Below are positions 55,530 through 63,872 of a stretch of 64,000 nt of DNA, one piece after another. The DNA is taken from assembly GCA_018292915.2 (NCBI GenBank), contig JACVVK020000491.1, forward strand, positions 2,501 through 66,500, written 5' to 3'. Position 1 is the first letter of the stretch. Every line of letters begins with the position of its first letter. The translations under genes were made by a program, and so were the position numbers. The stretch comes from Batillaria attramentaria (taxonomy: Eukaryota; Mollusca; Gastropoda; Batillariidae). The notes under the pieces were generated by a model. That model was not told the DNA's origin. It was given only the letters and a program-made list of their open reading frames with translations, and made no database searches.

Positions 55530-56654
55530 ATTGTCTTTCTCTCTTCTATAGCTGCATAACTGGTACACACATCTGTGTGTGTGTGTGTGTGTTCGCGCAC
55601 GTGTGTCGGTATATTTCTGCTCTATGTCTGATCATGTAATTATTGTCTTGTTTTCATGTTTTGTTTTGGTATGTTGCAAAATGATTATGTAGTTGTTCTC
55701 TTTCTTATTAAGTACATGTAGTTTTAGCAACAGCAAGTTTGCAACCTGACAAACTTTTCTGTCAGCATTTTACGGTTCAGAATTCATTGTCATTCTCTCT
55801 CTCTCTCTCGGTAAGCTTTGGTTACATGAGCCTGACGAGGTTGTCTGCATATGTTTGGTTTCATTTGTTTTCGGTGACTGGTTTTGTTTGCTGTCATTCT
55901 CTCTCAAGTTTTTATAATCCCTTGGGTAGGCGATGCTTCAGCCGTAGTCTTCAGTACTTCCGTGTTACCCTGGAGAATGGGGTTTGTAGCAGTTGTATCA
56001 TTTTATACATATTTCTTCCTGTTCACTTTTTTTTTTAAGCGCTTAGAACTGTTATTAATTGATAGGTTATATAAGTACTGTCATTATTATTATTGCCAGT
56101 ACTGAATGCTAGTCACCTGCCAGTTTTACAGAGGTGTGTTTGCTTTGGGTGTGCGGGGGTGTGTGTGGGGGGTGGGGGGGGGGAGATATCAAGTGCTTTA
56201 ACCACTTTGGGGTTGATTTCTGGGCAGTTACAACTGTGTGAAAAGCCGTGTGTTAGTGACTTGGTGACTGGTCAGATTTCCTGAAATAGTGTTCACCGCT
56301 TAGTTACCAGTTGGATATCTTTGCCTGTAGAGTTTACGTATCCTCTCAGCGATCAGTTTGAAGGAAGTAGTTGTGTTCGTAGAGTCAGTGTCGCTGTCAG
56401 TTTTCCTGAAAATCGTTTTCTTGTCCGTTGTGCACATTGTGCTTCCTTGTTTGAGGGGGCAGCTAGGGCTGTGATCGTGCGGTGTTGGTAGTAATGACAG
56501 CAGGATCAGTTATCGACACATCGCTGCGCTAAACACAAAATTCTCACAGTTACGACGTCGTTCAGATTGATTGTTTTGTGTGGACCCTTCACCCAGAGAG
56601 GTAATAAAACGCTTAGCATTATTACCGCCTTGCACACTATCTGTGCGAAACCTG

Positions 56655-56715
<61 letters not shown>

Positions 56716-58371
56716 TATGCAGCTGTTTCCTGTAGACCGTGTAGATGAGGAAGAGACAGTGGAGGCGTAGTGACAGTATTTGCTGTCGCGTTGACGCACT
56801 GGCCTAGTCACGGATGGTGAACTTCATGTCGGGTACTGGTTGATTCTCAGCTTTGCCGTTTCTTCCAAATTATACCGTTCATGCAAACCGGTGTGCGCCG
56901 TTATGTAGTGATGACCGTCACAGTGTGCGTGTGTTCTACTGAGCACCGAGACAGTGCGGATGATCGTTTGCCGATGTGGACTTCAGGCCTTGTAAATGGT
57001 CCGTGACCCCGAAGGAGGAAAAATCTGTAGCATTTAGTGACGAAGTGACGAAGCCGCGAGCGCACATCTCTCGTTATGCTAGGGACGTTTGTGTGCAAGC
57101 TCCAACATTTGTTGTTGTTTTTGTTTCGTGAAAATAATACTAAAATCTGTGCAGTTTGATGCTTTTTGGCGCAATTTTAAGTGCTTCAGAGGAGAAAATA
57201 CATTTGTTGAGGAAAATGTTGAGAATTTTATTACAATCTGTGGAATTTTGTGTGGTTTGGCGTGATTTTAAGTGCTTCAGAGGAGAAAATACATTTGTTG
57301 AGGAAAATGTTGAGGATTTTATTACAATCTGTGGAATTTTGTGTGGTTTGGCGTGATTTTAAGTGCTTCAGAGGAGAAAATACATTTGTTGAGGAAAATG
57401 TTGAGAATTTTATTACAATCTGTGGAATTTTGTGTGGTGAATTTTGTGACAGGGGATTTGGTCTAGTGGTTAAGGCATCCGACTTCGGATCCTGAGCTGC
57501 CTGGTTCGAGTCCCCGGTGGGCAGGAATATGGTTGGATTTTTTCATACCATATCGAGTCAAATCCATGTGCAGACTCGTTTGCGGTGCCTGTCTCGCCTT
57601 CGTGTACACACGTACTCACAAATATCAAGTGTGCACGCTAAAAATCCCACGTTCATCTTTCGATGAAGAGTAGGCTGTGGCCGGTGGCGTGGTAAAACAG
57701 AAATACTGTCGCACGCACCAGAGTGAATAGCAGGGTGGAGGTTTGCACACAAAGTAGCGCCTAGCGGCAGCAGGCTTTCCCTGCTTCGTCCTCCAGCCTT
57801 GCGGCGCCTAGAGCATCTCATTAGAGATGGATACGTGCGCCGAGGAGAAGTCTACCATACCATACCATACCATACCATGGTTTGGCGTGATTTTAAGTGC
57901 TTCAGAGCCAGAGGAGGAAATACTTTTTTTGGAGGAAAATGTTTAGAATTTTACTGCAGTCTTCGCAATTTGGTGCGTTTTGGCATGATTTTAAGCGCTT
58001 CAGAGGAAGAAATACACTTTCTGTGGGGAGGAAGGATTTTAGCCAAGGGTGAAAATCCTCCAAAAGGTAGAAGATTGAAAGCCCTGGGACTTTGTTCCCG
58101 CTGGTGTATGATTGACACTGATTCCAGTGAGCAGCCTGCGGATTTAGGTTTGCTTATTTGCTCCCTGCGTTATTGCAGTAGAGGTCTAGCGCGACCACTG
58201 TGCTCTAATTACTGTATCTTACCTTGGCGTTGAGGGTGATTCTTCTGTTTTGGTGGATATCGGGTAAGGTGCTTATTGTTTTTTTGGTAGCAGTGGTGCC
58301 TTCGCTGCTGACTGCCTGTTTGTAGCAGGGCTGCTTTTGTGCTGAGTTGGGAGTGCGGTCCGTTACAGGTG

Positions 58372-58426
<55 letters not shown>

Positions 58427-61400
58427 GAGATGGTACTGTTCAGCTTTGTCATTATTTTATGAGTGTTGGGTGGTACACTCAGCTTAGTGCCTCTGCTCTC
58501 TGTCCTACTGTTTATTGTTAAATGCACAACCAGTGACAGAAACCCTGTGTTTTAATGTAAGCATGGCTCAAAGGATGTGGAGGTGTGGTATCTGTGATTT
58601 CTCACCAGCATTTACAGTCGTTCATGTTTCAGAGGGTTATGGAAGAGTTGCTGACGCTGTGCCGTTACCCACCTGTGCCAGACGCTGTGTGCTCGATGCA
58701 CGTGGACCATGACGACGAGCATGTTCACATCTACTTTCAGAGCCCAACGTTCATGGTGAGTTTGGTTTGGCTTGTATGACATTGGTGATGTAGTTCACCA
58801 GCTTGTTTTTACTCTAAGTGTCTAGGTGACTTTATTTCTGTCCGGGCAAGGGGAATTCCAGTGGAGTTCAACTCATTCCAGATTCACTTGCAAAGAAATT
58901 GTGCGAACCCTGGCCTGGTCTGCGTCAAAGAAAGCGAAGGAAAACTAGTATGTTCCTGTGAAATAATAAAACTTCCACACTAGGGCTGTTTGTTTGTCTA
59001 CACACGGACAACAGGAAGTGCACGAACGGAAGTAATGCGGAAAAGCCGGATCTGTCTGTAGACATAGTGGCATGGTAGCACGCATTTGGACTGTACGCAC
59101 TGTTTCGAGTTACCGCAAAAGTCGTCCCCACACACAGCCATCCAGATAGCAGCAACCTTGGGATGAGTGTCTTGTTAATATTTTATTTTATTATTTTACT
59201 TTTATGTGCCAGGAGAGACCACTTATATGCCTTTCATTTATTGGCTTGGGGCTTCGTGTTGGGGCTTCCCCCATATGGGGGCTACCCCTGTGTTTCGCTC
59301 TTTTCAAAATTTCTGACTGGAGTAAAAGTATCGCTTCTGTCTGATGTTGTACAGGGCTACACACAAGTCACCTGCCACATGAAGTGCCGCATCACATTCC
59401 ACCCTCACTGCTGGAAACACTTCAAGACCACTGTCGCCGAGAAGGCCAGAGACAAGGTAAGCAAGTCATCAGATTATAAAAAAAAAAAAAAAAAAAAAAC
59501 TTACGGTGGTTAGTTTTTTGCAGTTGCTAAAATAGTGAAAAGGTGCCCCCAGTGCAGAACGTCGTTTCACGTTTTTATATTTTAGTCTCTGATGAATAGT
59601 GATGCAGCACCCAGGCATCAGACTTGTCTGCAGAAAGGTGATTTTCTATGAAGGATGACAACATTTCCATGGGGAGAATTTCAGACGTTTTGTTTTCCAG
59701 AGAAAAAAAGGGCTCAATCTTATTTTCAAATGGTCCAATTCATTCGTCAGTGAGCTTACATTCGCTAACAGCTGACCTTTCCCCAAGCTGATCAGATTCA
59801 GACAACAACAAACCCAACAGCATCCGCAACATCATCATCAACAGCAAAAGGAAACAACAGAAACCAAGACAAAACATGCTCTGCTTAACTGAATTTTCTG
59901 TAGTGTTACCACTGAATACTACTTTAGCCGCTCTGTGTCTACTACCCCTGCATACTGAATTTTCTGTAGTGTTACCACTGAATACTACTTTAGCCGCTCT
60001 ATGTCTACTACCCCTGCATACTGAATTTTCTGTAGTGTTACCACTGAATACTACTTTAGCCGCTCTATGTCTACTACCCCTGCATACTGAATTTTCTGTA
60101 GTGTTACCACTGAATACTACTTTAGCCGCTCTGTGTCTACTACCCCTGCATACTGAATTTTCTGTAGTGTTACCACTGAATACTACTTTAGCCGCTCTGT
60201 GTCTACTACCCCTGCATACTGAATTTTCTGTAGTGTTACCACTGAATACTACTTTAGCCGCTCTGTGTCTACTACCCCTGCATACTGAATTTTCTGTAGT
60301 GTTACCACTGAATACTACTTTAGCCGCTCTATGTCTACTACCCCTGCATACTGAATTTTCTGTAGTGTTACCACTGAATACTACTTTAGCCGCTCTGTGT
60401 CTACTACCCCTGCATACTGAATTTTCTGTAGTGTTACCACTGAATACTACTTTAGCCGCTCTGTGTCTACTACCCCTGCATACTGAATTTTCTGTAGTGT
60501 TACCACTGAATACTACTTTAGCCGCTCTGTGTCTACTACCCCTGCATACTGAATTTTCTGTAGTGTTACCACTGAATACTACTTTAGCCGCTCTGTGTCT
60601 ACTACCCCTGCTTAACTGAATTTTCTGTAGTGTTACCACTGAATACTACTTTAGCCGCTCTGTGTCTACTACCCCTGCATACTGAATTTTCTGTAGTGTT
60701 ACCACTGAATACTACTTTAGCCGCTCTGTGTCTACTACCCCTGCATACTGAATTTAGAAACAAGAAAAATAAGGAACAATGTAATGGCGTCAAACAGTCA
60801 ATGAGAAAGGTCAACACTGTGTATTTAGTGGTCAGACGTAATGAAAGGGGGTTAATGGGAAAACGTGTGTCTGTCCGCACAGGATTTACTGAACCTGCCC
60901 TGCCCCACACCCGACTGTGGCTCGGCGATCTATCGCATCTTCCTCTGTCGCACTGGGTCCAAGATGGACAACAAGGAGGTGAGTTCAACATGACACTCAA
61001 CTTTAGTTTTTTCTTCTTTTTTCCTTACTCTTTTTTTGTTTTTGTTTTAAAACTTAGTAGTTGGAGGTGAACCTGTTAGATTACAAGATGTATGTTATGT
61101 TGAGTATTTCTGCCCTCTTGAGCTTTTTTTTTTTTTTTTTTTTTGCTGCCCCAACTCTTTGCTGGCTCCAGTGGTGTTCCTCCCTGATAATGGGTGAAAT
61201 CCACGGAGGGCTCGGAAGTTGGGGCAATTTTTTATCATGCATGATGATGGAGATGAGGATGATAATAAGATGATGCTATGGAGGTCCGTGTGGTTTGGGA
61301 CTGCGGGACAGGGCCGAATTCCACGCTTCCTGTCATAAATATCCCGGCATTAACCAGGCCTGGGAACTACGGCACCTGCGGTGCCGGCCGTGTAATCATC

Positions 61401-63434
61401 CACATCATAAGACGTGTCATACCAAGGGAAGCACCCCCAAAGTCGCACCCGTGAAGTGGGTGAATCTCGGCTGTGTTGCAACAGCCTCCCCATTGGGCCC
61501 ATAGCACACCCGCTCTGGGTAGGAGCCGACCTAGGTAGGAAAAATCCCGCTTGCCTCGGCTGGGACCCGAACTCGGGTCTCCCGGTCCATGATCCGAAGT
61601 GCTAACGACTACACTACGGGGGCCGGTCCTCTTGAGCTTCTTGGGTAGTTAACACTACGGTCAAATGGTAAGACCAGCGTCACGTGGGAGTGTTTTTAGA
61701 ATGTACGAATGGCGAACATGATGTTTATCCATGTTTCTCGTGTGACTTGCGGCTACAACGTGCCTCTGACCTAATTTTGCAGGAGCATGTTTTGAGCTGT
61801 TCTCCATGTTTGTTCGAACAGAAACGTCTCCCATGTGTCTAAAGGGTGTAAGTGCTGACGCCCATGTCGCAGACACAAATGGCAGTAGAACTTTCATAGC
61901 ACAGCCCACATTGAGTTTACGAATGAGCCTTTCTTTTCGCACAGCTCATTAGGGCTGTCTCATAACCAAGACTGTTTTGTTTGAGTGGGCTAATGTTACC
62001 GTGTTTATACTCAATGATCATACTGAGCTGTTTTTGTGGTTTCTATCATCACACCACTGAGACACCTGGCCTGGTGGTATTGCAGTGTGTTTAGCTAGGA
62101 TAAACGCATTTAAACAGGCGTATAAGAAAGGGAGATAAACCTGTTCATCCTAGCAGAGCGCACTGCATGATTGCCAGGCCTGGACGGTGCCAGCGCATGT
62201 AATGCTGGTACTGAGCCAGCAGACGTACTGAGTGCTCCAGTAGTGTAACAACAGTTGTTTGACCGCTTGTGCAAAGTGTAAACGACAATGTATTGCATTA
62301 AGAACTGTACTAATCATCACGAGTATTTCAAGTGCACAGGAACACTCACGAGCGAAACTGTTCCAAAGCATAAGTTGGTTTCGCAAAGGTGGAATTAGCC
62401 CGCTCAAATGTTATGTGTTAGTTTGGTCACAAGAACTTTATAGGCTTTTGTGTGAGATTGCAATGGTTTGCAGAAGGTACAAAGAACAAGTTAGATTTGT
62501 AGAATTGCAGTCTGCAGTCCATTTTCATACACAACAAATCTGGCATTGGGAAAGTGACCTCAACTCGCATGATTTCCTCTACACAGCTCATCTCATCCGT
62601 GAAGCCCGTGAAGGAGGCCGCCGGCGACCACAAGGCAAAGAGAATGCGCATGAGTAACCCGGACAGGATCGCCAAAAAGCTGGAACGCAAAGAGCTGCGG
62701 CACCAGAAACGGCGAGAGGCCCTGGAGGCCCGGTTACTGGCGGCACAAAAAGAAAAGGAGAAAGAGGCCCTGGTGGAAAACATTCATCTGACACCAGACC
62801 AGGAAGAGCACTATCAAGGTATGTGTTTGGGGTGGGTGGGTGGGGGGAGGGGCAGGGGAGGAGGGATGAGTTTTGGTAGCAGTGGTGCCTTCCCTGCTGG
62901 CTGCCTTTTTGTAGCAGGGCTAATTGTGTGCTGAGCTTGATTTTTTTTTTGGGGGGGGGGGGGGGAGGGGCCTTGAAAGCATTAACGCCATTGTGGAAAT
63001 CTGACAAATCGGTGGAACCATTCAACATGTAACTGTTGTATATTTTTTCTTGCAAGTGTGTAATTAGTATAATTTTTGTGTGTTGGGGGGGGGGGGGCAA
63101 CAAATTCCCTTGGTCTGTGTGTGCTTTGGTCTTTTTGTCTTCTTGAAGAATGTATTGCTGTATTTGGTCAAGCTTCTCGCAGAGCAGTATTGAAAACATG
63201 GTTGTGCTAGTTCACTGTTCAGGGTGAAACTGTTGCACACCTGAGAGCTGAAAGAGAATAAGGATTTTTTTTGTTTGTCTCTGCAGATGCACTTGCCATC
63301 CCGTCAGATGCCTTGACGAAACTTGATAGGGAAAAAGATGATGAGGGTGTCAAGTATCATGTAAGTCCTTTTCTCTCTTCTCACACAGTAAAATGTATGG
63401 TTACACATTCAGTTTTGTGGTCTGCCTGCCTGCC

Positions 63435-63468
<34 letters not shown>

Positions 63469-63481
63469 ACAGACACTCACA

Positions 63482-63554
<73 letters not shown>

Positions 63555-63872
63555 ACACACATCTTTCTATGAACAGTGTAAGCAAACACCATGTCCAACA
63601 TCATTTGGATTTTAGACATCAGTGCATCAGAAAAACTCTTCTGGAGTTTTCCTACAAAGAAGATAATCTCACATTTTATTGCAGAAACTTCACCGTTAAT
63701 TTTTGTTTCTGTCTGTGCAGGGTTTCACGAAGCCGAAGAAAGAGAAAAAGAAAAAGGAGAAAGTAAAACATGTGCTGAACGTGGAGGTCAACTTCTCCGA
63801 CAACAGGGAGGCAACTCTGTTAGGGGAGGAGGACGCCGACGTCGACGAGAAAGACAAGAACAACAAAACGTT
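32744..63872 (+). CDS. TTC3: TTC3 orthologue, 5' part (22 exons, continues past the window)
   Basis: Exons: 32744-32813, 37011-37179, 37826-37913, 39098-39231, 40251-40294 (tentative), 40736-40809, 41387-41457, 42390-42452, 43298-43352, 44952-45108, 46833-46950, 47969-48029, 48556-48720, 49190-49270, 49631-49740, 50578-50707, 58633-58755, 59355-59456, 60883-60978, 62587-62818, 63287-63360, 63721-63872. All phases agree over 789 codons. TPR-like repeats span about residues 185-310 (GNNFFRLGHHAEAVDMYSEA, LYGNRAQAYLNCKFYREAYC, YYRCAEACIHLERLEEAE). Residues 515-637 carry the vertebrate TTC3 hallmarks VIEESRLKVYK, YPPVPDAV, TCHMKC..FHPHCWK and CPTPDC. A basic coiled-coil stretch follows. Vertebrate TTC3 is an E3 ubiquitin ligase that promotes AKT degradation; its C-terminal RING would lie beyond the right edge. 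Confidence 0.93.
32795..34785 (+). repeat. 120-bp tandem array copying the TTC3 exon 1 end and splice donor
   Basis: Sixteen further copies of CTATGAAGTGGGCAATG with GTAAAG follow exon 1. Each approximately 120-bp unit also has CATTTTCTGTAG, an acceptor-like site. Most units carry an extra ACTGT that creates a stop; four lack it. A 352-codon antisense open frame arises because 120 is divisible by three. Confidence 0.93.
34840..35130. repeat. Locally duplicated intron sequence
   Basis: GTGAATCAGGCTGCTG with TTAGTCCTTTTAG occurs twice (34859, 35044). TCTCAGATGATACACA recurs at 34958 and 35907. Confidence 0.6.
35344..35748. mobile_element. hAT-like MITE
   Basis: Terminal inverted repeats CAGGGTCCGTACAGGT and ACCTGTATGGACCCTG enclose repeated GTCATGGAA motifs. 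The flanks GCTACGAA and TTAACGAA are only partly similar, so the target duplication is decayed. Confidence 0.65.
36507..36922. mobile_element. Long inverted-repeat (foldback) element
   Basis: Imperfect arms of about 115 bp (36507-36622 and 36790-36922) share AGTCAACTCCGTCACAGTTG and GCAGAGTTTTCAGCG motifs in opposite orientation. It lies in TTC3 intron 1, just before exon 2. Confidence 0.7.
37011..37179 (+). CDS. TTC3: TTC3 exon 2
   Basis: Acceptor CCTGTTCCAG, phase 1-2. Encodes DEYVRKWIKLGPEKLKAEEE and VAPHVWIHALHD. The donor GAG|GTAATG is followed at once by a 33-base G run. Confidence 0.85.
37185..37217. repeat. Poly-G tract of 33 bases
   Basis: Begins five bases after the TTC3 exon 2 boundary. 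Length is subject to sequencing error. Confidence 0.85.
37310..37600 (-). mobile_element. SINE-4 family, interrupted by poly-C
   Basis: On the minus strand its tail reads AAGGGACAATAAAGT, related to 39840-40140. A C run (37424-37452) interrupts it. Confidence 0.5.
37826..37913 (+). CDS. TTC3: TTC3 exon 3
   Basis: Acceptor TTTGTTTTCAG, phase 2-0. Encodes SAKLTTSMGDSQLEMMEFMR then EVIKRNRKIV. The donor is GTG|GTGAGT. Confidence 0.87.
38237..38431. mobile_element. Short TIR element (CAGGGTTGCACATTT)
   Basis: Inverted ends CAGGGTTGCACATTT and AAATGTGCAACCCTG, flanked by direct repeats GTACAT (38231-38236, 38432-38437). No coding capacity. Confidence 0.75.
39098..39231 (+). CDS. TTC3: TTC3 exon 4
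   Basis: Phase 0-2 after TTTCTTTCAG. Encodes GDAGALRDVLDMIAQIEK and AIDTAMKWPLCFDA, like the ILAMEEALNW region of vertebrate TTC3. The donor is GCTTG|GTATGT. Confidence 0.87.
39840..40140 (+). mobile_element. SINE-4 family (tRNA-headed)
   Basis: Head GGTGGTCTAATAGGTAGCAC, tail CCCGAAAGGGACAATAAAGT and poly-A. Confidence 0.6.
40251..40294 (+). CDS. TTC3: TTC3 exon 5 (tentative)
   Basis: A 44-nt exon is needed to change phase 2 to phase 1 between exons 4 and 6. GACTTTCCTTCACAGACAG precedes it, and SRMKHDREGACDRA is open. The GCAA|GTACTT donor is weak. Confidence 0.45.
40736..40809 (+). CDS. TTC3: TTC3 exon 6
   Basis: Acceptor TTGTTCTCTTTGCAG, phase 1-0. Encodes QHHVIAYGTTGQIKSELILK then LKMS. 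Donor TCG|GTGAGT. Confidence 0.88.
41060..41168 (+). mobile_element. SINE-1, 5'-truncated, with target-site duplication
   Basis: CCCGGCTGGGGCCAAATATT to GGACGTTAAACCGCC. CCCAGTCATGAA(G/A)TA flanks both sides. Confidence 0.72.
41178..41386. repeat. Tandem duplication abutting TTC3 exon 7
   Basis: Two copies of a roughly 113-bp segment (TCGTTCAAAGTTTTCACACA; GTGCCAGGACCCAGAAAAGG). The second runs directly into the exon 7 acceptor. Confidence 0.8.
41387..41457 (+). CDS. TTC3: TTC3 exon 7: first TPR helix pair
   Basis: Phase 0-2. GNNFFRLGHHAEAVDMYSEA matches the TPR consensus (GN..F..G.y..A...Y..Ai). The acceptor AGGAGCAG has a poor pyrimidine tract because the upstream intron is a local duplication. 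Donor GGA|GTGAGT. Confidence 0.85.
42390..42452 (+). CDS. TTC3: TTC3 exon 8: TPR
   Basis: Acceptor TTTTTTCCCCAG. Encodes CLSATLYGNRAQAYLNCKFY, the second TPR helix pair. Phase 2-2, donor CCG|GTTAGT. Confidence 0.9.
42504..42893 (+). mobile_element. SINE-2, full length
   Basis: tRNA-like head with A box GTAGTGGTTAAGAGAC and B box GGGTTCAAGTCCC, then the body shared with five truncated copies. The tail is GCGCCTATACAGTACTC with (ATT)n. Confidence 0.8.
43298..43352 (+). CDS. TTC3: TTC3 exon 9: TPR
   Basis: Acceptor TGTCCTTCCAG, phase 2-0. Encodes REAYCDTRRAIVLNCKSPK, donor AAG|GTATAT. Confidence 0.88.
43737..44827. mobile_element. TIR-bounded element filled with approximately 145-bp tandem repeats
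   Basis: GGCTCCCTTGTG at the left and CACAAGGGAGCC at the right, with outer GGCAAGCCCGA / TCGGGCTCGCC similarity. Inside are about seven diverged units, each with a TGACCTTGAC and AAGGTCAAGGTCA hairpin. Confidence 0.72.
44952..45108 (+). CDS. TTC3: TTC3 exon 10: last TPR and charged helix
   Basis: Acceptor CCCCACTCTAG, phase 0-1. Encodes FYYRCAEACIHLERLEEAEQ, then QLQRQKEKIVQ, like the vertebrate HVKLQKQIEDLQ segment. Donor CAAG|GTAAGC. Confidence 0.9.
45420..45720. repeat. Dispersed repeat (GCGCTCAGG ... ACGGCAAGGGG)
   Basis: Shares GCGCTCAGGG and ACGGCAAGGGGT with 55205-55290. Family not identified. Confidence 0.4.
45853..46705. mobile_element. TIR element (CAGGGCTCCCTAAA)
   Basis: Ends CAGGGCTCCCTAAA and TTTAGGGAGCCCTG, flanked by direct repeats GTGTTT (45847-45852, 46706-46711). 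It contains a (GT)n run at 46013. No transposase is recognised. Confidence 0.75.
46833..46950 (+). CDS. TTC3: TTC3 exon 11: basic/proline linker
   Basis: Acceptor CTAACTTGCAG, phase 1-2. Encodes AMAEKQALNKKKPDRKPTAE, then QPEPPAPKPKVL. Donor GAG|GTTTGG is weak but phase-consistent. Confidence 0.83.
47094..47215 (-). mobile_element. SINE-1, 3'-truncated
   Basis: tRNA-like B box GGATTCGAACTCACAACCC and AAATATTTGGCCCCAGCCGG on the reverse strand. Confidence 0.72.
47270..47485. repeat. Long (GT)n microsatellite
   Basis: Over 200 bp with a few CAGT and CTGT interruptions in TTC3 intron 11. Confidence 0.95.
47969..48029 (+). CDS. TTC3: TTC3 exon 12: acidic/lysine linker
   Basis: Encodes SSDIDNAKKDKEESAAKAPV, phase 2-0. 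Acceptor GTTGAGCAG, donor AAG|GTGAGG. A CAG three bases earlier is an alternative acceptor. Confidence 0.8.
48556..48720 (+). CDS. TTC3: TTC3 exon 13
   Basis: Phase 0-0 after ATTGTGCAG. Encodes PPEPVDHEKLEQEDLAKY, then IRAFSKFQSAHELWSHSCYV, aligned with the vertebrate AAQAFTELL region. Donor GTG|GTGAGT. Confidence 0.9.
49190..49270 (+). CDS. TTC3: TTC3 exon 14
   Basis: Phase 0-0, 27 codons: KSKLTETDELILRYACGITA then VLQDGSK. Acceptor TATGTCTCCACAG, donor AAA|GTGAGT. Confidence 0.88.
49631..49740 (+). CDS. TTC3: TTC3 exon 15
   Basis: A long T run then CAG precedes AIQEGLEIFQGMQREPVAQT and YYGMGRAFTALY, parallel to the vertebrate CGIGKVYL helix. Phase 0-2, donor CAG|GTGAGT. Confidence 0.9.
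49950..50137 (-). mobile_element. SINE-2 tail, reversed
   Basis: (ATA)n, GAGTATTGTATAGGCGC, AAAGCGCCGCGAACTGAACC and CACACGCATTCTCTCACAC. Confidence 0.68.
50578..50707 (+). CDS. TTC3: TTC3 exon 16
   Basis: Acceptor TACGATTTCAG, phase 2-0. Encodes RFFDGIEPIQTGLRLTKMKK then WPSSEQVIEESRLKVYK, close to vertebrate WPTSNVIIEESQPQK. Donor AAG|GTGAGA. Confidence 0.92.
52990..54030. repeat. Diverged 200-250-bp tandem repeat, four units
   Basis: Each unit repeats CAGAACTGG(G/T)TCAAGGCA, GTGAATTGGC and a TTGAATGA segment. The last unit is split by a SINE-1. Confidence 0.7.
53759..53870 (+). mobile_element. SINE-1, 5'-truncated, with target-site duplication
   Basis: Begins CCCGGCTGGGGCCAAATATT and ends in (CCCA)n. 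CAGAACTGGTT is duplicated at both sides. Confidence 0.78.
54495..54750. repeat. (CT)n-rich array with repeated CCCATTTCTGTTGACTC
   Basis: Four copies of a CC(C/G)(C/T)TTTCTGTTGACT motif separated by CT runs. Confidence 0.8.
57150..58030. repeat. 91-bp tandem repeat split by a SINE-3
   Basis: Units with TTTTAAGTGCTTCAGAGG recur at 57174, 57265 and 57356, and again diverged at 57891 and 57982. Confidence 0.82.
57452..57877 (+). mobile_element. SINE-3, full length
   Basis: tRNA-like head GGTCTAGTGGTTAAGGCATC with B box GGTTCGAGTCCCC, body ATCGAGTCAAATCC and AGACTCGTTTGCGGTG, and a (CCATA)n tail. Confidence 0.8.
58633..58755 (+). CDS. TTC3: TTC3 exon 17
   Basis: After a 7.9-kb intron, TTCATGTTTCAG leads to RVMEELLTLCRYPPVPDAVC and HVHIYFQSPTFM. 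YPPVPDAV is a TTC3 hallmark. Phase 0-0, donor ATG|GTGAGT. Confidence 0.93.
59355..59456 (+). CDS. TTC3: TTC3 exon 18: Cys/His module
   Basis: Encodes GYTQVTCHMKCRITFHPHCW (C578, C582, H587, C590), then KHFKTTVAEKARDK. The pattern equals the vertebrate CCQYCKIEFHMNCWK segment and is a likely metal-binding module. Phase 0-0. Confidence 0.93.
59888..60760. repeat. 66-bp minisatellite, about 13 copies
   Basis: Nearly identical units (CTGAATTTTCTGTAGTG ... CTACTACCCCTGCATA) in TTC3 intron 18. The unit is 22 codons long, so both strands stay open for 240-300 codons. The open frames are repeat artefacts. Confidence 0.95.
60883..60978 (+). CDS. TTC3: TTC3 exon 19
   Basis: Acceptor GTCCGCACAG. Encodes DLLNLPCPTPDCGSAIYRIF (C612, C617), continuing the Cys-rich module. 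Phase 0-0, donor GAG|GTGAGT. Confidence 0.92.
61270..61627 (-). mobile_element. tRNA-headed SINE (family 5)
   Basis: On the minus strand it starts GGCCCCCGTAGTGTAGTCG and has B box CCCGAGTTCGGGTCCC. It runs to GGAGGTCCGTGTGG at the plus-strand left side. Single copy here. Confidence 0.6.
62587..62818 (+). CDS. TTC3: TTC3 exon 20: basic coiled coil
   Basis: Acceptor TTCCTCTACACAG, phase 0-1. Encodes KLERKELRHQKRREALEARL then LAAQKEKEKEAL, a basic helical segment comparable to the Lys-rich stretch of vertebrate TTC3. Donor CAAG|GTATGT. Confidence 0.92.
63287..63360 (+). CDS. TTC3: TTC3 exon 21
   Basis: Acceptor TTTGTCTCTGCAG, phase 1-0. Encodes DALAIPSDALTKLDREKDDE then GVKYH. Donor CAT|GTAAGT. 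Confidence 0.88.
63428..63562. repeat. (GTCT)n and (CA)n microsatellites
   Basis: Tetranucleotide then dinucleotide run in TTC3 intron 21. Confidence 0.94.
63721..63872 (+). CDS. TTC3: TTC3 exon 22
   Basis: Acceptor TTTCTGTCTGTGCAG, phase 0-2. Encodes GFTKPKKEKKKKEKVKHVLN then an acidic GEEDADVDEKDKNN. Donor GTT|GTGAGT. The gene continues to the right. Confidence 0.88.

Larger units (their letters stand above)
50708..58632 (+). other. TTC3 intron 16 (7.9 kb)
   Basis: The largest intron seen. It holds complementary C and G runs (51181-51200, 51281-51304), ACTGGT-rich sequence near 52200-52290, a 200-250-bp tandem repeat at 52990-54030, (CT)n at 54570, (GT)n at 55471, 56654 and 58375, and a 91-bp tandem repeat with a SINE-3 insertion. 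I see no extra TTC3 exon; none is needed for phase. Confidence 0.7.

Noticed and set aside
59740..60639. Long open frames on both strands (about 299 and 247 codons)
   Set aside because: They come from the 66-bp minisatellite (22 codons per unit). Dual-strand openness is expected from a stop-free repeat in an intron.
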